Source: Pithys albifrons albifrons
Lineage: Eukaryota; Chordata; Aves; Passeriformes; Thamnophilidae
Length of the DNA stretch: 64,000 nucleotides
Assembly (NCBI RefSeq): GCF_047495875.1
Contig: NC_092474.1
Coordinates: forward strand, 10,850,501 to 10,914,500
Reading direction: 5' to 3'
Shown piece by piece: positions 26,140 through 39,300 of the stretch. Numbering within the stretch: position 1 is the first letter of the stretch; each line of letters opens with the position of its first letter. The notes under the pieces were generated by a model. It searched no databases. It had not been told where the DNA came from and was given only the letters and a program-made list of their open reading frames with translations. The position numbers and the translations under genes are program-made.

Positions 26140-27301
26140 TTTATTGCAACTGTTGGCCTTGACTAGTACATTACACCTAGAGTTGATTTTATTCAACAAA
26201 ATCCACACCACTTAACTCATTAGCTCAAATCAAACCACAAGCAGTGCAGAATGTGACCACCCACAGAAAGAGCAGGGAGGGGTCCAGAAGAGGCATGTTT
26301 GTAGCACAGATCAATTTACATCCCAGAACCAAGCAGATACAGGCCCTTATCCCAGTACAAGAGAGCCCCAGTTTATTTCTGGGGTATAAAAAGTTATCTA
26401 CTGACTTCAGCTATCAGTTGTTCTTCCAACTCAAGAGCAGCCAGTGTCAAACCATCATTCAGGTGGTTACCAACAGCCCTAAAGGGGAGGGTGTGTTCTG
26501 TATGATCAGGTTACAAAGAATCTGTAGCCCATGGTTGGCAAAACCCAAAAATAATAAAAAATAACTTTCAACAGCCTCACTCACCTGCATTAAAACAGAG
26601 CTGAACAACTGAGAGAAGCCAGGAGGTTCCTCCTACCACTAGTGCCATTCACATTTTGAAATACACAAATTCATGGAATCACTTCCAAATCAAGTAGCCA
26701 AGTTCTGCTTTACACTCACTCACCTCAGCTTTAAATCTTTCCAAGCCAGGAGAACAGGAGGAATTCTTGCTCTTTAGAAAAAGAACAGTTATAGCAGCTA
26801 TCACTCTAAAGCCAGTAAGCTCTTTTGCCTGTTTCCAGTGCAGCCAAAACCAGTTTCTCAAGAGAGCAGTTTGACAGCTTCACTGAAACAGCACCACTCT
26901 CAGTCAGATGGACTTCTGTCCATGAATAAAATTAGTTAGAGGGAAATAAAGGCTCTCTGCCTTTTCTCTTGGGTGATATTGCAGTACTTTGGCAGTGCCA
27001 CACAGCTGTAAAGACTTTCATACTGTTTATCAGGCCAAAGAATTGACTCAGCAACCAGAAGCCTTGGTGGATTTGTCTCTGGGTTGTTACTTTTAAAACT
27101 CTGTTTCAGTATAAACTCATTAAGCAATTGGAATCAAAACATGTTACTTCAACACATACTGTAATGGTTTCCTCCTGAAGCCCCTAGAAACCTGGAAACA
27201 CAAGTTTAGGCTGTTCAAATTTAAATACTTAAAACTATAGCAGCAAAACAAAGCAAAATTAAAAGAAAACCAGGAGAGGAAACTTCTCTTGAATAGCAGA
27301 A
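26140..27301 (-). other. RNF10: Probable RNF10 3'UTR and polyA signal
   Basis: RNF10 stops at 27302-27304. The first minus-strand AATAAA hexamers after it are TTTATT at about 26367 (GTTTATTTC), 26188-26193 and 26140-26145. The exact cleavage site cannot be decided from sequence. No other gene is seen in this stretch. Confidence 0.45.
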
Positions 27302-30300
27302 TCACTTTGTGTGAACAACAGAGGTGCTGAACAGTAGCTTCTGCTTCTGTTTCTTTCTTTTCTTGCCTCCCTTTTCCTCTGTGAAGAATTAAAATGAAAC
27401 TGTCATTCTTCTCATGGAATAGGAACATCACATAAATGATAAATGGTCTGGCCAAGCCTAAATGGCTTCTACAGGTCCACAGCACTTCCTATCAACTCAG
27501 TGAACACCAGGTAGTTTCATTTTGACAAAAAAATTACTGTAGACAAACTAAGGGAAACTCCATCACACCTAAAACACACCTATAAACGTACCTAACTGAT
27601 TGTAGAGCTGCTGTTGAACAGCAGATCCCAGGACTGCACACGAGCAGCATTTTGCCTTTCTGAGAAATACCACTTTCACCCATGTCCAAAAAACACAACT
27701 GGAGCTGATTCTCAACTTCAGTGAAACTCCCAGACCCCCCCATCCAACTCTGCATCATCCAGTGCAGTCTCCAAACAGAAGTCAAAGCTAAATATTAGAA
27801 CTACTGAGCATTAAAAATGAGTTTTATCAGCCAGCACCAGGTTGGTTTAATTTCATCTCAATTTACTGCAGGTTTCAGTTCATCTCAATTTATCTCACAC
27901 TCCCTAACTTGAAATTTCAGCCAGCAGTTACTGAGCATTTTGGTCAAACTCAAGTGGTAGTTCAGCAGCTCAGGTATTTTTAGTTTAAAAATGCATAACC
28001 TGAATTTAAGTTCCAGGAGAGACACGGCAAACACGATTGTCAAAAGCCATCTCTGTCCTAACAGGATTCTTTGCTAGCTGGAGATCTCAGCTCCCACTAA
28101 GAGGCTGCTTTAAGCTGACAGAAAGAAGCCCTACTCAAGCTGTTCAGAAACCACAACCTGACAATTTTCAGAACTGTTCTCTGGCCAACTTTTGGTCCTC
28201 AAAATTGCCGCTCTCATTTCTCCCAGAGGAAGAAGAGGAAATATTCCATTTCTTCACTTCAGAAATTCTTCCTGCCATCCCCCTTTGCCTTTTACCTGAC
28301 AAATGGTCAGCTGTGGACGGTTTGTCCAGTTTCAGGAGGGCTGCCTCAATAGCTTGGCTGAAGGAGTTCTGGAAGCTGGGCACAGGGACACGGTCAGAGC
28401 TGTCACTCTCTCCATCACTATCCACAGGCACAGGGAGTGCCAGAGTGTTCTCATCTGAGACAGGGAAAGAGGTGCAAATGGCTGTATTCAACTTTCCCCA
28501 TGCAAATGCCCCTCCACACTCCAGATGTTTCTTGTGAAGCGACAGGATTGCTCAGATTTAGGTGCATGGTAGAGAACCTGAAGTACCAATACCGAATTTT
28601 CTTACCTCTTGTCTTTGCAGCAGGTTTAGGCCATGTTTCTGGTTTTGCCTTTCCAACTCTCAACATCTATCAAGAAAGTTGTAAGATATGATTAAATTCC
28701 ATGTGCCAGAACCAACCTGCATATCCCTTCAGTGGCAAGAAAATTCAGGAACCCCTTCAAGCACTCAAGCCCTTTGACATCTCCCTAAAATTTACCCCAC
28801 ATTTGTTTTGTGGGGGAAGCAATTGTATTATCAGACTAATCCCTAACTTAGATACAGGTAATTCTGACAAGATTTACAGTGCTACATGGCTTACCTGGGC
28901 AAAGGAAGGGAAGGGAGACTCCTCTTCCAAACTGCCAGAGAGCAATGGGCTGACCTGGCTGGCAGCAGGTGACAGTGGAGCTGGAATAGACTCTACACAG
29001 AAAGGAGCAGAGAATTAATTAAAGCCAGTTGCATTTGGCAAAGACACTCATTATGCTGCTTACTGGGATGAAACAGAAAGGAAGTTTTATTATTTTATGT
29101 AATTAACAATTTTTATCTCATTGGTTCCATCCATCAGTCACACAGTGAGACCTCTCAAATTTCCTCAGTCTAAGGGAAATCTAAGTTGGGTTGTGGGGTT
29201 TCTTGGGAGGGTTGTTTGTTTTGAAGGGGTATTTTTGCTTATTTTGTGGGTGTTGTGTGGGGGTGTTTTGTTTTAGTTTTGGGGAAGGTGTTGGGTTTTT
29301 GTTTTGGTCTTGAGAAAAACATTTAAGATTAGATTCTATTTAATTCTTTTTATGAACTGCAAGATAAAAGACTTGGTAAAGCATCACTGGACAACAACCT
29401 GAGTGCTCATCAACTACATTTAATTTTAGTATAACATGGTGGGGAAGATGGAGAGGGTAGAAAGAAAGAAATGCCAGGAGTGTTTTCTTGGCATACACAC
29501 TTTTCTTCCCTTTTGGGGACATTTTTTTATCTTTCTTCTGCCTCAACAAGCATTTAAAAGATGGGGTAACTACAGTGCAGATCTCAGAGTCACTGAGGCA
29601 GAGGCAGCAAAAAGCAGACAAAGTACCAGAATGTTTCTTAGCCATGCCAGCTTTTTGTGTATGATCTCACAGGCAACACAAGAAACAATCACAGAATGGT
29701 TTGGGGTAAAAGGGACTTGAAGACCATCTCATTCCAACCCCTTTGCCATGGGCAGGGACACCTTCCACTAGCCCAGGTTGCTCAGAGCCCCATCCAGCCT
29801 GGCCTTGGACACTTCCAGGGATGGGGCAGCCACAACTTCTCTGGAAAGAAGTAGTCTCTGATCAGTACTGAGAAAGTTCAGCACGATGACCTGAGCAATA
29901 GATCCCCAAAAGAGTGATCAAGAGCTGGATGTGGTGTACCTTTCCAGATGCTCACCTGTCTGAAACACAGGGCTTCTGCCGAGGGGAGACTGACAGAAGC
30001 TCTGATGATCAGTGCTGGTAGTTTCTCCAGGGCAAGATGTAAAAGCAGGGAACTGCTGCAGATTCTCTAAAGCAATATGGACCTCTGGATCTAGAAAGAG
30101 GTTTTAAATTAAAGCACTACACAATGTGGGGGAGGACTGTCAATATGCAAGTTGATTCAGGAGTCTAGGAGGTGCCAAATTTTCTTTCCACCCTCTATTT
30201 CAGAGACCAGTACAAGCCCTGCTGCTGGATGGAAGCTGTTCCAAGGCCTTTTTCTTCTTCTCCACTTTTCACTCTACATCGTGATTACTATAAAAACAGA

Positions 30301-33300
30301 AACTAAGAATCCTGAGATTTCGACACCATGGAGATAGAGCTGTGCCCTCAAACGCCCTCTGTCTCTCCCGAAATGTGTAAGTATGTAGCCATTGCATAAT
30401 ATCACTTAACGTCCTGACTCAAACAGCTTATGTTTTTCACTACACAGACATTGTTTCTAATACTTTGTAATCTTGCTCTAAGTACACACTACAAACTAAA
30501 GGCCTTAGAGTTCATCCTACAGCTCAAGAAATCAGCTCAGCAACTAAATATGACTAGAAATCCACAAGTTATGAGCAATCATGACTTACATTTGCCCTGT
30601 TTCTTGTTTTCCTCCATCTCAATTCTGCGTTCACGTCGTCGTTCATCGCGAGCTTTCTTCTGCCGCAGACGTCTCCTCTTTTCCAGGTCATCTGGGAGCA
30701 AAGCACCACACTGGTGTCAAAAACCCACCCCAGCACTCTGGCCATGTTTTCTCCAGTTCTGAGAACAACACATTCAGTTATAACACCCTAGTAACAAAAC
30801 ATGCTTGCAAACAACATGTGCTCTTCCAAGCAGTCAAGATTTTTTATTCTTTTCATAATTGTTGTCTCTAAAGCAGTGAATTGGGGTTGTTCTGTCTAGC
30901 AGTCATCAGATAGTTGGTGCTAGAGGAGAAAAGCTGTGTAGGGGAGGGGGGGGTTCTGCCATTAAGGGATAAGAACAACTCCCCCTTCACCCTCACGGAC
31001 ACATGGCAGAGACTACTAGACAGGTAGTACCAACCTGAAAACAACTCTAGAGTCTCCTTAGAAATGACAGGTGGCTTCAGAGCCAGCTCACAAATGCTGA
31101 ACTCACAGGTGAGGGGCAAGTGACAGAGGTAGCGATGACGCTGTCGTATATCCTGATGAGGAGAGAGCAATACATCACCACAACAAGGCCCAGAGGCTGC
31201 CACAGTGATGAACAGCTTGTGGAGGCAGAATGCACACCATCCATCAAATCAAACAGAAGAAAAACAGCAGCAGTGACACAACAATTACTTATAAACTACA
31301 AACACGTGAAGGATGCCCTGAGTCAGAACCAAGTGTTTCAAGACTCCACCAACTATGCCATAATCAGATTTGGATGCAGCTCCTCCAGCTCACTTACTGA
31401 TCTCTTTGTTATTCCTCCCTTCTCTCTCACATCACTGGAATAAAATTCTGCAATACCAGTCTTACAATGCCATTATTTTTGTACTGGTCCAAACTTTCCT
31501 TTCTTACTTAAATTATTTGGACCAATGACCACCACTTTGCTAGGCTGAATCAAGCAGTTTTCTTTTTCCTTGTAGAGCTGAAAAACTTGAAGAGAATTCC
31601 CTACTACCTCTGCATCCATTCTTACTTGAACATGTAATTTCTTAAAAGAGGAATTAAGAATTATATATAGTTGTTACTGCATGTGTCAATTCTTACAGTT
31701 GTCTTTATTTAAGGTAAATTAATTCAAGACCCATCCCCTCTTCTAGAACTTCAGTGCCTTAAGCACTTTCACTCCCTGTGTCTCAACCACTGAAGTTTCT
31801 TTCCATCCTCTTTATTTCCATAACATCCCACTGCTCAGAAACAACTCTTCAAGGCAGAGGCAGACACTTAAAGTTGATGAAGATGATCATCTGTCTAGTT
31901 CAAGCTACGGTCTTACATGAGAAAATAATTTACTTGTTTTAACTCAGCTTTAATGACAAACCAATCTTAAGCTTGCAATTCCCTTACTCCTGCTGCCTTC
32001 TAGGAAAAGACAAAAGCAAGACTGTAGCCTGCTTATCTAAACCCAACAGAAAGTGCAGCACCTTCAACAGATGCCCTTCATAGATTAGCATCCCAACCCA
32101 TTCTTGGTTATTCCACTGAAGAGAAACTAGTCTTCTCTGTCAGCTACTTCTGCTAAAATATGGGCCCCCAGCTAGTAAGAAGACAGAAGAACTACCTCTG
32201 TCATTGAGTAGCCAGTTATCTCCACTACAGCTGCAGTGATCTTCTCTGGACTCTTCTCCAAGCTGCCGTACTCGCGGACGAGGCACCGAACGTTCACTGG
32301 GTGAAGGTACATGCACTGTCCGTCCTCCGCTGTAAGGGAAGACACCATCACTCCTTCTTTGCCTGTCCCTTTTCAGTGCCCTTCTCCCCACTCCAGCACA
32401 CTCCCCAGTAATAAAATTAAAGCTCCTTCCTGAGTTTCTGTGGGACTTTTATTTCTCAGGGGTTAGCTGCATCTAATGAAGGGACAGACACATTCCTGAA
32501 GAAGGACCCCAAAGGAGGCATCTCTGACCCCAAGATTCCATTGCACTGACCTTGATAGAAATAGTAAAAAGGAGAGTTGCCAAGATGTCCAGAGTTAACT
32601 GTATCTTTAGAGTCTTGGTGACTTAGTTCAGCTGGATTTGGTTCTTCTGTAGTGTTCAAATCAGGTTCCCCCACAGTGTCCACCTCTGGTACTTCCTCTT
32701 CATCCAGCACTGCCTCTTCCATCTCCACAGGAGGCAAAAAGGAACTTGCCAGGTCAGAGCAAGGCTCCACAAGCTCCTCATCAAATGCAGAGAGATATTC
32801 CACACCGCACTACCACATCAGAGAGGATACAGTTAGTACCACACCACCCCCTCCAAAGATTATCATCTCTGCAAAAATCTTTGGCATGAGTTCACCGTAC
32901 ACTGCAGTGTGAAGTGGCAGAATTAAATATTAGCAGGATCTACCAGAGCAGAGTTGTCACCCACCTTTTTCTCTTGGGTAACTGCAGGCTCCACAGCCTT
33001 GGGGCTTTCTAGGACCAATTCTTCCACAGCTGCAGTGATTCCAGCAATGCCACTGTTTTTATCCTGGTCAGCAGAGAGTGCTGTTTCTCGCTCCTGCAGG
33101 TCACCCAAAGGGAACAAGTTTCAATTTGCCACTTAAGCCACGAGACCACCATCATAGGTACTTTGAGCCTTGTCCTATACTTTAAGGTGTCACAGATCTG
33201 TAATTTGTCTGTGACAAAGAATGACTGAAAGAGAGATCCTCTCCTTCTTGCTGCTGGAAAGAACATCTGTGTAGGAAGGAATATTGTACTGGCTTGCTCG

Positions 33301-36300
33301 TGTCTGCCCAACAGAAGTTATCCCAGAAATTGCTGGACATGAAAGGAAAACACATCTTCCTTTGAAAGCAGAACTCCTTTATGTTTATGGAAGGAATACC
33401 ACTCAGTAAAAATCATTCTGCTCTGTGATCCTGAACATGACACCAGATCCCTGGGGTCCAAAGGCTACAGTCTCCCACAAGGTATATAATGCTATTCCAG
33501 CAGCAAACACCAGTAACTTGCTGGAGATCAGAATAATCACACAAATCATCTGTGCAGCAGAACATGGATGCTCAGCACTCAGCATCCCTGTAAAAATGAA
33601 GTTACTAAAAGCCTCCACAGAGGTTGTTACCTTCAGCTCCTGGATAGCTGCCTCAATAAAACAAGCTTCTGGGGTGTGTTTTTCTTCCTCATACTGTTTC
33701 AGCAATGCCGCCTTCTCCTCCAGAATCACCAGCTGCAAGACCTGCTCCCTGGATGCCAGAAGCAGCTTTGAATACTGACTGTGCTGGTCATCTGTACAGA
33801 AGGAGCACCAATCATTAGTATCTGTACACAGAGGCACCAGTTTGCACTGCTGCTTCTTCTGAGGTGGTGTTACTGCTCAGTTTTGTGAGTCAGTCCCCCA
33901 GGGCAGACAACACTCAGTCCACATACTACCATTCTGTCACCAGCTGGTGCCACATACCTGCTCTGCCACACACACCTCCCTCACTCAGCAATTTACCTGC
34001 CACTCATCAAAAAAATTAAGTCCAAACTCCTACACGATGGAAGCATCACCTTTAGGGGGTCAAAACTTCCTGAAACAACAGTCTTGCAGCTTCTTCCTCG
34101 TCTCTATATACCAAAAAATACTGCAATTGGAAATCTCTTCAACATGCCCCCTGGTTTGGCTCAAACCAATTCCTAGGTCCATATGTATTAAAAATCCATA
34201 CAAAACATTATGATGAGGTTTTTACAAGGAGCACAGCAGAAACAGTAAGGTAAAGAATTGCAACTTTAGCAAAAGGTAGTCATCCCTGTTACAGAAGCAT
34301 CTAACTACAGTTTACAGAAACCACAGCACCACATATTAATACAGTCCCTATATTCACTACTCCCCAAAGGTCCACCCTTGTCTACAGAACATCCAAAGTT
34401 AATGCTGAATTTCCTGGCTTTAGAATGATCTCAAATCCTTTCTTTTATTTGTTTTCTGAAAAGACTTAAAGACCTTCACTTTCAAATACTGAGAACCATG
34501 TAAGCCCACAGCCTGCATGCTGGATACCCATCACACTTCAAGAGACTTGACTTTTTCCAGGGAGTTTAAATGCATTCAGCCCTTTTCTAAATGTGACTGC
34601 AAAATGAAGTGAGCCAAGACAGCCCACAAAGCAGCAATGTTCACTAAAATTATTTCTTTAGGCACAAAATTTTTGTGATACTAACAGATAAGATGATGAT
34701 GAGTTAGTCACATTCCTGACTGGAGAAAACTGAAGATGTCAGGCAACAGATGTTTGGAATAGGTTTGCAATAATTTTGATTATTTCACCATATCATTCAC
34801 TGACTTCAGTTGATAAGTGAAGATGATGAAAACCTTGTTGAAGATTACAGCCTTGAAATAGTTTAGACACAGAGACAGTTATTTTTGCTAAGCTGCATAA
34901 TGAAGAGCCAGGGGAAAAAGCTAAGGACACTGAAGTGCCAATAAAAGCAGAGAGTCACACCAGTGACTGCAGGATACAAAACACCCCCCAAACTAACAGC
35001 AGTGACTGAGAAGGCAGGAGTCAGCAGTGCAGTCACTTGAAGAGAAAGCCCACAAGTTAAAGCCTTACAGAAAAACAAAGTGTGAGTGGAAAGGTTATTG
35101 TTAATACGTGGTCAATAAGCTTTTCAGCTGCTAAACCCCATGTTTTGGAGTTGGGTTTATTTTAAGATGACAGCATGACACCACCAGGGCAAAGTGTGTC
35201 TACACAAACCCTGGTCACAGTTGGGAGCAGGATTCCAACCACCAGCACTCGGAGACACTCACCTCTGATGTAAACAGGCTGCACCACATTCATCCACTGA
35301 GACTTGGGCAGTGCTACCAGCACACCTTTCTCCCTTCTCATAAGTTGCATCGTAATGGTGTCACCAATTGCATATTGCCGTGTTTCCATGGCAACAACAC
35401 TGCAACCAACGGAGGAGGTGAGTGGTGTAAAAATAACATTTCCAACAGACACATAATTTAATAAACACTGTCTCACCTCTTGAGATCCTTCTTGTGAACA
35501 GAGCCATAACAAATAGGACACTTACTCCAGGCCTTTTCACTCAAGGAGAGATAGTGAAGGATACATGCCCAGCAGAAGATGTGCCCACAGCGGGTGATCT
35601 TGGCTGCAGTTGGTGGGTACAAACATATTGGGCAAGAGGGCACTTCATGGCTACAGATTCGCTGAAATGGCACATGAGGAGAAGAACAGTACAAGTTTCA
35701 GACTCAGAAATCAGTTCCTGGGATACAGAATAAGCCATCTGTAAACTCTGCTCTAACATATTATCTTCCAGATCTTTAGGCTCTGCTTATTTACCAAGAA
35801 ATTAGTACACTGTGAATTAACACCTTCAGACTGCACATGGAATAACCCTCAAAGCCACCCATCTGGTATTTCTACTCTAATGATATCAAAAAACGACTCT
35901 TCTCATGTTTCCCCTCAGGAATTCATCCCCTCTAAGAGTTGGCAGAACCTTCATCATCCGAATTCACAGTGAGGAGATGGCAAACGAGCCCTGTGGCCTC
36001 ACTCACACAAGCACTTGAGCAGCCCAGTTTAGCTGTGAGACTGAACTTACCCACTTCCATGAACACTCTAGTTTTAGTCAGACACTTTGTCAGCATCCCT
36101 GTGTGGCAGAGAGAGAACTGCCAAGCAAGCACCTCAATTTTTCAGCCCTCTTGTAGTGTCAGGTAACAGTAAGCCCACCTCCTCTCCACCTACTCCATGC
36201 ACCAGACTGTCTTGGCAGATACAACTTATACTTGAGGCAACCCAAACTTCTGACCACAATCCTAAAGAGATTTTCTATTTTGTTGCTAGGCAAGATAGGC

Positions 36301-39300
36301 CACCTATGCACAGAATAATTCTTCAAAATTCTACACTCTAGTCCTCTTCCATGGACTCGTGCCCAAGTTTTCTGTTAATATCTCAATCACAAGGACTCTG
36401 TCTACAGAATGTCAGATACTATTTTTGATGAGCTCCCATCTGCGAAAGCAAGAAGAAGCTGCTAATTTTCCTAATAGATTTTAGCACTTCTCTTTTCCTG
36501 TCATGAAAGTATTTCATAATATATTCCATGACAGATCTTTCCCAGTATTGTGGGAGTGACAGAAAAGGCCTCAACTCAAAAACAGCTGAGTTTTATGTAA
36601 CATCACAGAGGGAAAGAGGCAGTTAAAGACAGGTTGAGGTTCTTAAGAAGGAAAAAAAAAATCTAGCCCATCACAACTGACCACTTGCTCCACAAAGTCC
36701 CAGTTGACCAAGGTATCTGGATCAGCAAAGTGGACTGTGTAGTCCTGTTCTTCAGAGACAACAAACTGGCAGCTGGGGAAAGGCAAAGAGACAGATGATC
36801 CACTCAGTTGTTTCTAAAAATTCTTTGAGAACTATCACACAGGATTCTCTGAGCTGCTTCTTCGTTCAGCAGAAAACTGCTGGACAATCAGTAACTGCTA
36901 TCAACAAAAATCAGGAGTTCAATTCACAACCAGGTTTCCAGATGTGTCTAATTTCAGTTACACACATCACAAACAAACTACAGAATGAGCCAGGCAGAGT
37001 GGTTTTCCAGAAATGTGTAAGAAACAGCCAGCTCCACAGGGGATCTATTAAAAAACAGGGAATCCACAAGGAGGAAAAAATATGGTCACACAAACTAGAA
37101 CTACTGGGGTTCCTGCAAATAGACTTCACTACAGTAAGTCACAAAAATCAGAAGCACCAATGCTGAAAATACTTTTTAACCTTACCAGAGACAGGAAGCC
37201 CTGAACACATTTCAAATTTCAGTGAAAGTAACCATTATGTCCAGTCCAAAGCAATTCTGATCATCATACTATATTGATCATCATTTGGATTATACTACAT
37301 ACTCAAGGGCCTGCAAGCAGCTTTCTTAAGAAAGACCCCTATGAGTAATTGCCAGATTAGCTTTCATCCAGCAACTGCTGTCTCTTCCATCTCAGCATAC
37401 TAATTTTTTGGAAAAATACACAGTCTTCCATAAGGGAGCTACATAGATATTCCAAAATGGAGTGTAATATTCTAAAGTGATGCTAGAAAATTAGAGCAGA
37501 TTAATTGGTTTGTAAGTAAAGAACTCACTCCACTGGATACCTTGTAAATAGGCAAGAACAACATGCCTTTCAAATATAGTCATTACCACTTAAAACAGTA
37601 TAGAAAGGGAATTTCACCCTGGAAAAGACAACACAAGTAGTCAAGGCCAAACACAATTCACCCCCTACAGCTCAGTGTCCCTGTAGAAGTCTAAGAGTCC
37701 TGTTGGTCTCCCACTCACTTGGCCTGTAGGAAGAGCTCCTTGTTGAATGGTTTATGTCCCCACTTGTTCCTTTTCCCCCAGTTGCCATGTCCATTCCCAT
37801 CAAAATGTCCTGCTTGGCCACGGGGTTCAAAGGTGAAGTTCAGTAAGTGGTTCAGATTTATCTTCTTGGGGCCAGAGAACTGGGCAGGGCTGAACTCTGC
37901 CCGTTGAGCCTCTGCTACCTAAGAGACAACAGCATTTGTTAGAACTTGGTGGAATTTACTGCAAAAGCATCAGTACAGGTGGACACCCAGGCCCCATCAG
38001 GGATTAGACAGAGAACATGCAGCATTCCCTCACTCACCTCCTCCCATCCCAGTTCTGCAAATCAAGCAGTGCAGCATTAGAAGAGAACCTGAAAGTCAGA
38101 ACTCAGTGGTCTTACCCCACACTGAGCAAAAGGAGGAGAGTGTAAAAACAATCACATAACGACAAGTAAAAGCTGGCAAAACCTACTCAAGGTGAGTAAC
38201 AGAAGAAGGTTCTTCAAATCCAGAAAATATTCTTTAGACAGACACCAATACAAGTCTGACTACTGTTCATACAGATTGTACTTGTTTCAGTTTTCATATA
38301 ATGAAGCAAAGAATGAAAATTCAACAAAGGCAGCAGGTGAGTTTTGAGTCAGCAGTCTGGGTAAGCAGTGTTGCTCATCCACCAAAACTGAAAAACCAGA
38401 GTATCAATTAAACCTCACAAACAATCTGCAGTATTTAGAACCACACCAGCATAAAATCCTCAGCCTGGTTTTACTCCACCTTCACGTCACCAAGGCCAAT
38501 AGATTTACTTTCCCAATATCCCCATCTCATGTGAATTTGTGCACCAAAGTGGTTGGACAAAATCAATTTTCAGAAGGCTCAGGAGCCTGACTGACAGAGT
38601 CCCTTGGGGGATGTCCTGAAGGACAAAGGAGTTCAGGAAGGTTCTACATTTTTCAAGAAATCTTGAAGGCAGAAGAGCAGGCTCCCCCATGAGCCAAAAC
38701 ATGAGCCAGTTGGGAACATGAACAGCCTGGAGAGTTTCAGCTGGAAATCAGGAAAAAAAGGAGTTTATGATCTTAGGATGAAGGAACAGGCAACCCAGAA
38801 GGACTACAAGGATGCCATGAGGGAGAAAAATAGAAGGGCCCTAGAAATTTATCTGGCCACTGCTGTAAAAGACAGTAAAAATGTTTCTATAAATACATCA
38901 GCTACAAAAAGAGGGCTAAGGAAGATCCCCATCCTTTACTGGATGGGGGGTGGAATGAAACAGTAAGAGAGGAAAAGGCTGAAGTAATTAATGCCTTCTT
39001 TGTCTCAGCCTTCACACTGAGATCAGTTACCCACAGGGTACCCAGGCCCTGGGACAGGGAGCAGAGTGAAGCCCCTGTGACCCAAAGAGAAACGGTCAGG
39101 GACCTGCTGTGCCACTCAGACCCACCCAAGGGCCCTGAGGGAGCCGCTGGCAGTGCTCACCGAGACACATTCCATTGTTTACCAGCAGTCCTGGCAAACT
39201 GGGCAGTCCCAGCTCACTGGAGTCAGCAAATGTGATGCTGTGCTGGAAGGAGGATCCAGGGAGTTACAGGCCTATCAATCTGACCTCAAAGCCATGGAAG